From Amycolatopsis arida (GTDB taxonomy: Bacteria; Actinomycetota; Actinomycetes; Mycobacteriales; Pseudonocardiaceae), in assembly GCF_900115565.1 (NCBI RefSeq), contig NZ_FOWW01000006.1, positions 310,001 to 374,000 on the forward strand: DNA of 64,000 nucleotides. Reading direction: 5' to 3'. Below, piece by piece: positions 48,819 through 57,058 of the stretch (within the stretch, counting starts at the first letter, position 1; every line of letters begins with the position of its first letter). The notes under the pieces are model-generated. The model saw only the letters and a program-made list of their open reading frames with translations. It searched no databases and was not told the DNA's origin. Position numbers and translations under genes: made by a program.

Positions 48819-49196
48819 TCAGTGGAAGCTGTCGCCGCAGGCGCAGGAGCCACCCGCGTTGGGGTTGTCGATGGTGAAGCCCTGCTTCTCGATGGTGTCG
48901 ACGAAGTCGATGGAGGCGCCGTCGACGTACGGTGCGCTCATCCGGTCGACCGCGACGCGGAGCCCGTTGAACTCGCGGAACAGGTCGCCGTCCAGCGTGC
49001 GCTCGTCGAAGAACAGCTGGTAGCGCAGTCCCGCGCAGCCGCCCGGCTGCACGGCGAGGCGCAGGTGCATGTCGTCGCGGCCCTCCTGCTCGAGCAGGGC
49101 CTTCGCCTTGGCCGCGGCGGCCTCGGTCAACGTCACGCCGTGGGTCGCTTCGCCGGCCTCGGCCTGGGTGGTGCCGGTCTGCTCAGCGGTCGTCAT
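48819..49196 (-). CDS. erpA: HesB/IscA-family iron-sulfur carrier (ErpA-like)
   Basis: A 125-residue A-type carrier with the three conserved Cys: C54 in PGGCAGLRYQ and C118/C120 in GGSCACGDSFH. The block VSL-like start VTLTEAAAAKAKALLEQEG and YVDGASIDFVDTIEKQGFTIDNPNA are typical. It hands [Fe-S] clusters to target proteins, possibly including NadA, BioB and respiratory subunits encoded in the same window. The ATG has GGGAG 5 bases upstream. It is divergent from the DUF3043 gene. Confidence 0.92.
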   Translation of the reverse strand: MTTAEQTGTTQAEAGEATHGVTLTEAAAAKAKALLEQEGRDDMHLRLAVQPGGCAGLRYQLFFDERTLDGDLFREFNGLRVAVDRMSAPYVDGASIDFVDTIEKQGFTIDNPNAGGSCACGDSFH

Positions 49197-49366
49197 GGAT
49201 CTCCCTCGGGTGTAGCTGTCGCGGGAACGATGGTACTGCCAGTGCCAACACACGGTGTTCCCGTTGTGTTCCACACCGCCCGCCGGACGGGTGGCGCTGC
49301 CCCCATGGTGACACAGGTGCCCGAGGTGCCTGATCTCACGCAGGTCGGCTGCCATATCCTGATCGG

Positions 49367-50023
49367 GTGAGGTTCCTGCGCCGCAACAGCACCGAAGAGG
49401 CCGACACCGCCACCGTCGAGGTCGAGGAGAGCGGCGAGACCCACGTGGGCAGGGGGTACACGCCGGGCAAGGGCCGGCCGACCCCGAAGCGCCGGGAGGC
49501 GGAGCGTCGCCGCGGGCCGGTCGCGCCGCCGCCGCGGAGCACCAAGGAGGCGATCCGGCGCAACCGGGAGCTGCGTAAGAAGAACCCGGTCTCCAAGGAG
49601 GAGCGCCGGGCCGCCGCGCGGGAGCGTCGCGAGCGGATGAACGCCGGTGACGACCGTTACCTGCTGCCCCGCGACCGCGGCCCGGTGAAGGCGTACGTGC
49701 GTGACCTGGTCGACTCCCGGCGGCACGTGCTGGGCCTGTTCATGCCGCTGGCGATCGTGGTGTTCATCGCGTTGCTGGTGCCGTACCCGGCGGTGCAGCA
49801 GTACGCGACGCTGCTGACCACGGTGATGCTGCTCGGCATGATCGTCGAGGGCGTGCTCAACGGCCGGCGGGTGGCCAGGCAGGTGCGGGAGAAGTTCCCC
49901 AAGGAGAACATCAAGGGCTTCTCGATCGGCTGGTACGCGTTCATTCGGGCGAGCCAGATCCGGCGGTTGCGGGTGCCCAAGCCGCGGGTGCGGCCGGGCA
50001 ACCCGGTGCCCGACCCGCGGTAG
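49367..50023 (+). CDS. DUF3043 membrane protein
   Basis: A 218-residue protein with a long, very basic N-terminal half (about 1-115; KGRPTPKRREAERRRGP, KEERRAAARERRERMNAGD), two membrane helices (LGLFMPLAIVVFIALLVPYPAV and ATLLTTVMLLGMIVEGVLNG) and a basic tail. It corresponds to Rv2206, as I recall. A TATCCT hexamer (49355-49360) ends 6 bases before the GTG, so the mRNA is probably leaderless. Function unknown. Confidence 0.87.
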   Translation: MRFLRRNSTEEADTATVEVEESGETHVGRGYTPGKGRPTPKRREAERRRGPVAPPPRSTKEAIRRNRELRKKNPVSKEERRAAARERRERMNAGDDRYLLPRDRGPVKAYVRDLVDSRRHVLGLFMPLAIVVFIALLVPYPAVQQYATLLTTVMLLGMIVEGVLNGRRVARQVREKFPKENIKGFSIGWYAFIRASQIRRLRVPKPRVRPGNPVPDPR

Positions 50024-50088
50024 GACGGGCGGCTGGAGCGCGCTCCAGGTCGTTAGCAACGCGAAAGGTATCGGCTAGGCTGGCCGGC

Positions 50089-51078
50089 ATGGAGTTTCGA
50101 CGCCTCGGCCGCAGCGGCCTCTCGGTCAGTGAGATCTCGTACGGCAACTGGATCACCCACGGCTCCCAGGTGGAGGAGGACCAGGCGCACGCCTGCATCC
50201 ACGCCGCGCTGGACGCCGGCATCACCACCTTCGACACTGCCGACGTCTACGCGAACACCGCGGCGGAGTCGGTGCTCGGCCGGGGGCTGGCCGGGCAGCG
50301 CCGGGAGAGCCTGGAGATCTTCACCAAGGTGTTCTGGCCGACCGGGCCCGGCGGGCCGAACGACCGGGGGCTGGGCCGCAAGCACATCATGGAGTCGGCG
50401 CACGCGTCGCTGAAGCGGCTGCAGACCGACTACATCGACCTCTACCAGGCGCACCGGTTCGACCGGACGGTGCCGCTGGAGGAGACGATGCTCGCCTTCG
50501 CCGACCTGGTGCGGCAGGGCAAGGTGCTCTACGTCGGCGTCTCGGAGTGGACGGCCGAGCAGATCACCCGCGGCGCCGCGCTGGCCCGCGAGCTGAGGAT
50601 CCCGTTCGTGTCGAACCAACCGCAGTACAGCATGCTGTGGCGGGTGATCGAGAGCCAGGTGATCCCGGCGTGCGAGCGGGAGGGGCTCAGCCAGATCGTC
50701 TGGTCGCCGATCGCGCAGGGCGTGCTGACCGGCAAGTACAAGCCGGGGCAGCCACCGCCGGCGGGGTCGCGGGCGACCGACGAGAAGGGCGGCGCGACCT
50801 TCGTCAAGGGCTTCCTGCGGGACGAGGTGCTCGAGCGGGTGCAGCGGTTGGAGCCGCTGGCCAAGGAGGCCGGGTTGACGCAGGCCCAGCTGGCGGTGGC
50901 GTGGGTGCTGCAGAACCCGAACGTGGCCTCGGCGATCATCGGCGCCACCCGGCCGGAGCAGGTGCGGGAGAACGTCAAGGCCGCCGGCGTGACGCTGGAC
51001 GCCGACCTGCTCGCCAAGATCGACGAGGTGCTCGAGGACGTCGTCGAGCGCGACCCGCGGCGGACGGTCAGCCCCTGA
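50089..51078 (+). CDS. Aldo/keto reductase
   Basis: A 329-residue NADPH-dependent AKR with the catalytic tetrad D49, Y54, K80 and H122 (FDTADVY, EIFTK, LYQAHRFD) and the cofactor block SPIAQGVLTGKY. It resembles the KCNAB/YghZ-like AKR branch. TAGGCT (50076-50081) ends 7 bases before the ATG with TTAGCA 17 bp further upstream, so the transcript is probably leaderless. Substrate unknown. Confidence 0.9.
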   Translation: MEFRRLGRSGLSVSEISYGNWITHGSQVEEDQAHACIHAALDAGITTFDTADVYANTAAESVLGRGLAGQRRESLEIFTKVFWPTGPGGPNDRGLGRKHIMESAHASLKRLQTDYIDLYQAHRFDRTVPLEETMLAFADLVRQGKVLYVGVSEWTAEQITRGAALARELRIPFVSNQPQYSMLWRVIESQVIPACEREGLSQIVWSPIAQGVLTGKYKPGQPPPAGSRATDEKGGATFVKGFLRDEVLERVQRLEPLAKEAGLTQAQLAVAWVLQNPNVASAIIGATRPEQVRENVKAAGVTLDADLLAKIDEVLEDVVERDPRRTVSP

Positions 51079-51156
51079 TCGTCGCTCGTGATCGAACGAA
51101 CGGGCCGGTGGCCGGGGACGTCCCAGGCCACCGGCCCGACGTCGTGCTGGCCCTCC

Positions 51157-51882
51157 TCACTCGGCCGCGACCGAACGGCCGGCGAGCACGCGCTCGGCGA
51201 CCGCGAGGTCGTGCGCGTAGGTGACCTTGAGGTTGGTCGGCTCGCCGGGCACCCGGCGGACCGTGAGGTCGGTGAACCGCTCGACGCACGAGGCGGTGTC
51301 GGTGCCGGCGAAACCCTCGCGGGCGGCACGCTCGTAGGCGGCCAGCAGGGGCGCGGCGGAGAACCCCTGCGGGGTCTGCGCCCGGACCAGCATGCCCGGC
51401 GGCCGGCCGGCCAGGCGGGACCCGGTGCCGTCGACCGCGGCGAGGTCGTCGGCGGTCAGCCCGGGCACCGCTCCCCCGTGCTCGCGCGCCGCGGCCAACA
51501 CCGAGGTGACCAGCCGCGGGGAGACCAGCGGGCGCGCGCCGTCGTGCAGCAGCACGGTGTCCACCGCGCCCGCGCCGATCCGCTCCGCCAGCTGGCGCAG
51601 CGCGTTGAGCTCGGACTCCTGCCGGGTGGCGCCGCCGGGCACCACCTCGATTCCCGGGCCGGCGACCTCCGCCGCGAGCTCGGCGTCCTGCGGTCGGATC
51701 ACCAGCACCAGCACGCCGACGTCCGGGGCGCGCGCGAACGCGGCCAACGACCAGGCGACCAGCGGGCGCCCGGCGAGCGGCAGGTACACCTTGTTCCGCC
51801 GCGCGCCGACCCGGGTGCCCGCACCGCTGGCCAGCACCACACCGGCTGCGGTCGGGGAGGCGGGTGGCACGCCGGACAGCAT
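51157..51882 (-). CDS. ispD: 2-C-methyl-D-erythritol 4-phosphate cytidylyltransferase
   Basis: A 241-residue IspD-type nucleotidyltransferase of the MEP pathway: GVVLASGAGTRVGARRNKVYLPLAGRPLVAWSL (CTP loop), LLHDGARPLVSPRLV and AQTPQGFSAAPLLAAYE, PTNLKVTYAHDLAVAE. The start is ATG 51882 or GTG 51870. It is divergent from cobT with 36 bp between starts. ispF is not adjacent. A second ispD elsewhere in the genome is possible, as actinomycetes often have one beside ispF, so this could be a related cytidylyltransferase. Confidence 0.85.
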   Translation of the reverse strand: MLSGVPPASPTAAGVVLASGAGTRVGARRNKVYLPLAGRPLVAWSLAAFARAPDVGVLVLVIRPQDAELAAEVAGPGIEVVPGGATRQESELNALRQLAERIGAGAVDTVLLHDGARPLVSPRLVTSVLAAAREHGGAVPGLTADDLAAVDGTGSRLAGRPPGMLVRAQTPQGFSAAPLLAAYERAAREGFAGTDTASCVERFTDLTVRRVPGEPTNLKVTYAHDLAVAERVLAGRSVAAE

Positions 51883-51918
51883 ACGGACGGGCGGCGCGCA
51901 CCCGGTAGCGTTCCCACC

Positions 51919-53016
51919 GTGGACGACGTGGACGCCGTGGGCTCCGTGGACCCAGCCCTGACCTTCCCCACCCTCCCGCTGCCCGACGAGATCGCCAGGG
52001 CCGACGCCCTGCGCCGGCACACCGAGCTGGTCAAGCCGGTCGAGTCGCTCGGCCGGCTGGAGGAGCTCGGCGCATGGATCGCCGCCTGCCAGGGGCAGTC
52101 GCCGCCCCGGCCGTTCGTCCGGCCCCGGGTCGTGGTGTTCGCCGCCGACCACGGCATCGCCGCCAAGGGCGTCTCGGCCCATCCGCCGGAGGCCACCGCG
52201 CGGATGGTGGTCGCGCTGCTCACCGGTGGGACGGTCACCGGCGTGCTGGCCGCCGCCGTGGGCGCCGGGCTGCGGGTGGAGGACGTGGGCGTCGACGCCG
52301 AGCCGCCCGACCCGGAGCTGGCCCGGTTCAAGGTCCGCCGCGGCTCGGGGTCGATCGACACCGAGGACGCCCTCACCGGCGACGAGGTACTGGCGGCGGT
52401 GCGGGCCGGCATGGCCGTCGCCGACGCCGAGGTGGACGCCGGGGCGGACCTGCTGCTGCCCGCGCAGCTGGGGGTCGGTGGCAGCACCCCGGCCTCGGTC
52501 CTCGTCGCGGCGCTCACCGGCAGCGAGCCGGTCGCGGTGGTCGGCCGGGCGTCGGGCATCGACGACAACGCCTGGATGCGCAAGGCCGCGGCGGTCCGCG
52601 ACGCGCTGCGCCGCGCCCGGCCCGTGCTGACCGACCCGCTGGCGCTGCTGCGCACGGCGGGTGGCGCCGACCTCGCGGCGCTCACCGGGTTCCTCGCGCA
52701 GGCGGCCGTGCGGCGCACCCCGGTGCTGCTCGACGGGCTCGCCGTGGGCGCGGCGGCACTGCTGGCCGAGGAGCTCGCCCCGGGCGCCTCGGCGTGGTGG
52801 GTCGCCGCGCACCGGTGCGCCGAGCCCGCCCACCCGCTGGTGCTCGAGCATCTCGACCTGGCGCCGCTCCTGGACCTGGACATCCGGCTCGGCGAGGGCG
52901 CCGGCGCGGCGGCCGCGCTGCCGCTGCTGGCGATGGCCGTGCGGGTGCTGGCGGAGACGGCCACGTACGAGCAGGCGGGCGTCCCCCGCCCGGTGCTCCC
53001 ACCGCCGGGGCGCTGA
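51919..53016 (+). CDS. cobT: Nicotinate-nucleotide--dimethylbenzimidazole phosphoribosyltransferase
   Basis: A 365-residue CobT making alpha-ribazole phosphate for the lower ligand of cobalamin. Motifs: VVVFAADHGIAAKGVSAHPPEATARMV, LLPAQLGVGGSTPASVLVAALTG, and the catalytic Glu in RLGEGAGAAAALPLL. TAGCGT (51906-51911) ends 7 bases before the GTG, so the mRNA is likely leaderless. It corresponds to Rv2207. It also uses nicotinate mononucleotide, the product of NadC. Confidence 0.93.
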   Translation: MDDVDAVGSVDPALTFPTLPLPDEIARADALRRHTELVKPVESLGRLEELGAWIAACQGQSPPRPFVRPRVVVFAADHGIAAKGVSAHPPEATARMVVALLTGGTVTGVLAAAVGAGLRVEDVGVDAEPPDPELARFKVRRGSGSIDTEDALTGDEVLAAVRAGMAVADAEVDAGADLLLPAQLGVGGSTPASVLVAALTGSEPVAVVGRASGIDDNAWMRKAAAVRDALRRARPVLTDPLALLRTAGGADLAALTGFLAQAAVRRTPVLLDGLAVGAAALLAEELAPGASAWWVAAHRCAEPAHPLVLEHLDLAPLLDLDIRLGEGAGAAAALPLLAMAVRVLAETATYEQAGVPRPVLPPPGR

Positions 53017-53017
53017 C

Positions 53018-53605
53018 CTACGGCGCGAGGAGCCGGCGGAGCAGCTCGTCGACGGCCGCCTCGGCCGGCTCGACCGCGGCGGCGTGGTCCCGCGCCCGCG
53101 CCAGCATCAACCCCACCTCGTTCATCGTCGCGAGCAGGGCGTGGGCGAACACGTCGACGTGGTCGGCGGCGAGCAGCCCGGCCCCGGCGGCGTCGGTCAG
53201 CGCACGGCGGATCCGCCCGAGGACGTGCTGCTCGTCCAGCTCACGCCAGCGCTGCCAGCCGAGCACGGCCGGCGCGTCGAGCAGCAGGATCCGCTGCACC
53301 GCCGGGTCACCGGTGAGCCGGATCCAAGCCGCGCAACCCGCCCGCACCGCCGCGACGGGGTCCGAGCTGCCCCGGGTGGCCGCGGCCATCCGCTCGTCGA
53401 CCCGCCGGTGCAGCGCCTCGAGCACGGCGGTGAACAGGGCGTCCTTGCCGGGAAAGTGGTGGTAGAGGGCACCGCGGCTGAGGCCGGACTCCCGGAGCAC
53501 GGCCTCGACGGAGGTGCCGTCGTATCCGTGCTCGGCGAACAGCCGGGTCGCCACGGTGACCACGTGGTCGCGCGTGGCGTGCCCACGCTCCCGTTTCTTG
53601 TCCAT
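53018..53605 (-). CDS. TetR-family transcriptional regulator
   Basis: A 195-residue TetR protein with N-terminal helix-turn-helix ATRDHVVTVATRLFAEHGYDGTSVEAVLRESGLSRGALYHHFPGKDALFTAVLEAL and an all-helical ligand domain. It is divergent from an alpha/beta hydrolase gene, and the gap contains a perfect nested palindrome, so it probably represses both genes and senses the hydrolase's substrate or a related molecule. The stop is 1 base after the cobT stop on the opposite strand. Confidence 0.92.
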   Translation of the reverse strand: MDKKRERGHATRDHVVTVATRLFAEHGYDGTSVEAVLRESGLSRGALYHHFPGKDALFTAVLEALHRRVDERMAAATRGSSDPVAAVRAGCAAWIRLTGDPAVQRILLLDAPAVLGWQRWRELDEQHVLGRIRRALTDAAGAGLLAADHVDVFAHALLATMNEVGLMLARARDHAAAVEPAEAAVDELLRRLLAP

Positions 53606-53641
53606 CCGTCCCCACGCCTCGCTCGTCTCGCCGCACGACTT

Positions 53642-53691
53642 GACAGACCGACTGTCGGTCTAGAAAACTCCAGACCGACAGTCGGTCTGTC
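53642..53691. promoter_or_regulatory. TetR operator: two palindromes in one perfect inverted repeat
   Basis: Two 17-bp palindromes AGACCGAC-N-GTCGGTCT lie at 53645-53661 and 53672-53688. Together with flanking GAC/GTC they form a perfect inverted repeat with 20-bp arms and a 10-bp spacer AGAAAACTCC. Centre-to-centre distance is 27 bp. This fits binding of two TetR dimers between the divergent regulator and hydrolase genes. Confidence 0.88.
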
Positions 53692-53718
53692 CAACTCTTC
53701 CGTGGAGGCACCCTACCC

Positions 53719-54576
53719 ATGACCGCCCCGACCCTGACCAGACATACCGTCGCCACCCGCTCCGGCCCGCTCAGCTACCTGTCCGCGGGCCGGGGTCCCG
53801 CCGCCCTGTTCGTGCACGGTGTGGGCACGAACGCGAACCTGTGGACCGGCGTCCTCGAGGCGTTGGCCACCGAGCGCCGCTGTCTCGCGCTCGACCTGCC
53901 CCTGCACGGGCGGTCCCCGGCCGCCGACGACCAGGACCTCTCCTTGGGCGGGCTGGCGACGGCGATCGCGGACTTCTGCGCGGCGCTGGACTTGGACCAG
54001 GTGGACCTCGTCGCCAACGACACCGGCGGCGCCGTCGCGCAGGTCCTCGCCGCCCGCCACCCTCGGTTGCCGCGGACCCTCGTGCTCACCAACTGCGAGA
54101 CGCACGACAACGTGCCACCGGAGGCGTTGCGGCCGACCGTCGAGCTGGCCCGTCGGGGCGAGCTGGCGGCCATCGGGGCCCAGCTCGTGGCCAATCCGGA
54201 GCAGGCCCGGCAGGACGTGTTCGGTGGCGCCTTCCAGTACCCCGAGCGACTCACCGACGAGGCCGTGCGCGACTACCTCGAGCCGGTGTTCGGCACCGAG
54301 AGGGCCGGCCGCCTCTTCGAGCGGCTGCTGACGTCGCTGGACGCCGCGGAGCTGGTGGCCGCCGAGCCACGGCTGAAGGAGTTGGCGGTGCCCACCCTGC
54401 TGGTCTGGGGCACCGACGACCCGAACTTCCCGCCGCGCTGGGCGCACTGGCTGCGGGACACGCTGCCGCGCGTGGTCGACCTGGTCGAGGTCGAGGGTGG
54501 GCGGCTGTTCTTCCCCGCCGAGCGACCGGCGGACCTGGCGCGCCCGGTGCGCCGGTTCTGGCGGGAGCACGGCTGA
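53719..54576 (+). CDS. Alpha/beta hydrolase
   Basis: A 285-residue alpha/beta-hydrolase fold protein: oxyanion region LFVHGVGTNANLW, nucleophile elbow VDLVANDTGGAVAQVLAARHP with Asp in the nucleophile position (NDTGG in place of GHSxGG), and late motif LLVWGTDDPNFPPRWAHWL with the acid. An Asp nucleophile would point to haloalkane dehalogenase or epoxide hydrolase-like chemistry. The usual catalytic His after the last strand is not obvious near EGGRLFFPAERP. It is controlled with the divergent TetR gene. Confidence 0.87.
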   Translation: MTAPTLTRHTVATRSGPLSYLSAGRGPAALFVHGVGTNANLWTGVLEALATERRCLALDLPLHGRSPAADDQDLSLGGLATAIADFCAALDLDQVDLVANDTGGAVAQVLAARHPRLPRTLVLTNCETHDNVPPEALRPTVELARRGELAAIGAQLVANPEQARQDVFGGAFQYPERLTDEAVRDYLEPVFGTERAGRLFERLLTSLDAAELVAAEPRLKELAVPTLLVWGTDDPNFPPRWAHWLRDTLPRVVDLVEVEGGRLFFPAERPADLARPVRRFWREHG

Positions 54577-54581
54577 CCACC

Positions 54582-54612
54582 GGGTGCCCCGCCGCGAACC
54601 GGCGGGGCACCC
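54582..54612. terminator. Bidirectional terminator
   Basis: GGGTGCCCCGCC (54582-54593) pairs perfectly with GGCGGGGCACCC (54601-54612) around GCGAACC, between the convergent hydrolase (+) and ilvE (-) genes. Confidence 0.85.
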
Positions 54613-54622
54613 GAAACCGCGG

Positions 54623-55726
54623 TCAGTCGAGGCGGTGGCGCCAGCCGTGCGGGTCGGGCCGGGTGCCGGTCTGGATGCCGGTGAGCTCGGCGCGCAGGCG
54701 GAGGGTGACCTCGCCGGGCTCGCCGCCGGCGATGGTGAACTCGCCCTCGGCGTGCTTCACCCGGCCCACCGGGGTGATCACCGCGGCCGTGCCGCAGGCG
54801 AACACCTCGGTGAGCTCGCCGGACTCGGCGGCCTTCTGCCACTCCTCGGTGGAGATGCGCCGCTCCTCGACGGGGAGCCCGAAGTCCTTCGCGAGGGTGA
54901 GCAGCGAGTCGCGGGTGACGCCGGGCAGCAGCGTGCCGGTCAGCTCCGGGGTGACCAGCCGCGCGTCGGCGCCGGAGCCGAAGACGAAGAACAGGTTCAT
55001 CCCGCCCATCTCCTCGACCCACTTGCGCTCGACCGCGTCCAGCCACACGACCTGGTCACAGCCCTGCCGCACGGCCTGTGCCTGTGCCACGAACGCGGCG
55101 GCGTAGTTGCCGGCGCACTTGGCGAACCCGGTGCCGCCGGGGGCGGCGCGGACGTACTCGGTGCTCAACCACACCGTCACCGGCTTCACCCCCCCGGGGA
55201 AGTACGAGCCGGCCGGCGAGGCGATGGCCGCGTAGAGGTACTCGCTGGCCGGGGCGTTCACCCCGAGGCCGACGGACGTGGAGATCATGAACGGGCGCAG
55301 GTACAGCGACGCCTCGCCTTCGGAGGGCACCCAGCGCCCGTCGACGGCGATCAGCTCGCGCAGCGAGGCGAGGAACAGCTCGTCCGGCAGCTCCGGCATG
55401 GCCAGCCGCCGCGCGGAGATGCGGAACCGGGCGGCGTTGGCCTCCGGGCGGAACGCCGCGATCGAGCCGTCCGGCTGGCGGTAGGCCTTGAGGCCCTCGA
55501 AGATGGCCTGGGCGTAGTGCAGCACCGAGGTGGCCGGGTCCAGGGTGAGCGGCTGGTACGGGCCGACCCGCGGGTCGTGCCAGCCCCGCCCCTCGGCGTA
55601 GCGGACGGTCACCATGTGGTCGGTGAAGCTCGACCCGAAGCCCGGGTTCGCCAGTACCTCCGCCACCCGCTCCGCGCTGGCCGGGCTGGTGTGGGGGACA
55701 TGGCGGAAGGACATCGGCGTCGTCAT
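54623..55726 (-). CDS. ilvE: Branched-chain amino acid aminotransferase
   Basis: A 367-residue class IV aminotransferase for the last step of Val, Leu and Ile synthesis. The PLP lysine is K203 in [16 protein letters not shown]; other conserved blocks are [46 protein letters not shown] and [13 protein letters not shown]. It is monocistronic, with a 93-bp upstream gap containing an AT-richer stretch (CCTACTAAGGGATATCC on the minus strand) as likely promoter. Confidence 0.95.
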   Translation of the reverse strand: MTTPMSFRHVPHTSPASAERVAEVLANPGFGSSFTDHMVTVRYAEGRGWHDPRVGPYQPLTLDPATSVLHYAQAIFEGLKAYRQPDGSIAAFRPEANAARFRISARRLAMPELPDELFLASLRELIAVDGRWVPSEGEASLYLRPFMISTSVGLGVNAPASEYLYAAIASPAGSYFPGGVKPVTVWLSTEYVRAAPGGTGFAKCAGNYAAAFVAQAQAVRQGCDQVVWLDAVERKWVEEMGGMNLFFVFGSGADARLVTPELTGTLLPGVTRDSLLTLAKDFGLPVEERRISTEEWQKAAESGELTEVFACGTAAVITPVGRVKHAEGEFTIAGGEPGEVTLRLRAELTGIQTGTRPDPHGWRHRLD

Positions 55727-55819
55727 GGTCAGAGGATATCCCTTAGTAGGACGTCAGAACATTCCCGCCCGGCGCGGCGGCCATCCCCGATGTCCCGCCG
55801 TCCCCCCTAGGATGGGCTG

Positions 55820-56119
55820 GTGAGCTCACCATCGCAGCCCGCCGGCCCGAACCGCGTCTCCGCGGGCACCGCGTCCGACGTCAAGACCCTCGCCGCCGCC
55901 GCGCTGCTGACCTTCGCGGCTGGGTGCGTGGTGCTGATCGGGTACGGGATCGCCGGCGGGTTCGGCGGGTTCCTGGGCATCGTCGGCGCCGTCTTCGGCG
56001 TGGTGTGGTGGCGCAGCCTGCACGACAAGGTCTTTCCCCGGGACATCCCGCGGTCGTCGATGATCGGCCTCACCGTGGCCACCGTCGTGCTCGCACTGAT
56101 CGTCTACGCGATGTCCTGA
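55820..56119 (+). CDS. Small membrane protein, 99 residues
   Basis: Two or three hydrophobic segments: [42 protein letters not shown] and MIGLTVATVVLALIVYAM, with a short basic loop between. TAGGAT (55808-55813) ends 6 bases before the GTG, so it is probably leaderless. The last codons and the stop are included in the first unit of a 15-bp triplication. Function unknown. Confidence 0.7.
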   Translation: MSSPSQPAGPNRVSAGTASDVKTLAAAALLTFAAGCVVLIGYGIAGGFGGFLGIVGAVFGVVWWRSLHDKVFPRDIPRSSMIGLTVATVVLALIVYAMS

Positions 56120-56153
56120 CACCCGATGTCCTGACACCCGATGTCCTGACACC
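56109..56153 (+). repeat. Three exact 15-bp units CGATGTCCTGACACC
   Basis: Exact copies at 56109-56123, 56124-56138 and 56139-56153. The first unit contains the last two codons and TGA stop (56117-56119) of the small membrane gene, so the end of that gene has been triplicated at the border of the decayed sigma-factor locus. Confidence 0.92.
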
Positions 56154-56340
56154 GCGGGAGGGCCGCGCGGTCGCCGTCGACGGCCCGTACGCCGAGGCCA
56201 AGGAGGTGCTGGCGAGCTTCGCGATCGGCGACTGCGCCAGCCACGACCGTGCCCTCGACATCGCCGGCCGGATCGTCGAGGCGATCGGGGACACGGTGGA
56301 GGTCCGGCCGATCGGGGTGGACCCGACCGCGGACGGATGA
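56152..56340 (+). pseudogene. YCII (DGPF) protein fragment, C-terminal part only
   Basis: The frame reads REGRAVAVDGPYAEAKEVLASFAIGDCASHDRALDIA and ends VEVRPIGVD, which is the C-terminal half of YCII/DGPF proteins (DGPF-E-KE motif, EVRP end). The N-terminal half is missing; the 15-bp triplication lies where it should begin. Its TGA overlaps the ATG of the sigma-factor remnant, the usual coupling in ECF42 loci. Confidence 0.75.
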
Positions 56341-57058
56341 CCACTGTGGACCATCAGGGCGTCGAGGACCTGCTGCGCGCGCTGGCGCCGCGGGGTCCTC
56401 GGCGCGTTGACGAGGCGCTACGGCCACTTCGACCTCGCCGAGGACGCGGTGCAGGAGGCGCTGCTGGCCGCCGTGCGGCAGTGGCCCGAGCAGGGCGTGC
56501 CGGAGGACCCGAAGCCCTGGCTGATCCGGGTGGCCGCGCGGCGGCTGATCGACCAGCCGCGTGCCGACCAGTCCCGCCGGCGGCGGGAGGTGGAGGTGTT
56601 CGTGCGTGACCCGGGCGAGTGGACCGGCCCCGCCGGGAGCGGTGACGACTCGCTCGTGCTCCTGCTGCTGTGCCGCCATCCGGTGCTGCCCACCACCGCC
56701 CAGGTCGCGCTCACCCCGCGCGCCGGCCCGGCGGGCCGAGGACACGGACTGGCACCAGATCGTCGGCCTGTACGGGTTGCTCCGGACCATGACCGGCAAC
56801 GCGGTCGTCCGGCTGAACCAGGCCGTGGCGGTGGACATGGCCTACGGCCCCCGCGCGGGGCTGGCGATGCTCGCCCCGCTCGACGAGGATCCCCGGCTCG
56901 CCCGGCACCACCGCCTGGCCGCGGTCCGCGCCCACCTGCTCGAGCTGGCCGGCGACCTCGCCGCCGCCAGGGCCGGGTACGAGGAGGCCAGCCCGCGCAC
57001 CACGGGCGACCCGGAACGGCGCCACCTCCGCGCCCGGATCGCCCGCCTGACGTCCTAG
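56337..57058 (+). pseudogene. ECF42-type RNA polymerase sigma factor, frameshifted and internally deleted
   Basis: The start reads MTTVDHQGVEDLLRALAPR and should continue VLGALTRRYGHFDLAEDAVQEALLAA, but that part is in another frame: the run GGGG at 56392-56395 has one base too many. The sigma-2 region and RVAARRLIDQ follow to about 56720. The next recognisable part is the C-terminal extension DTDWHQIVGLYGLLRTMTGNAVVRLNQAVAV in a third frame. Region 4 and a large part of the middle are gone: about 240 codons remain where the family usually has about 400. Confidence 0.85.
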
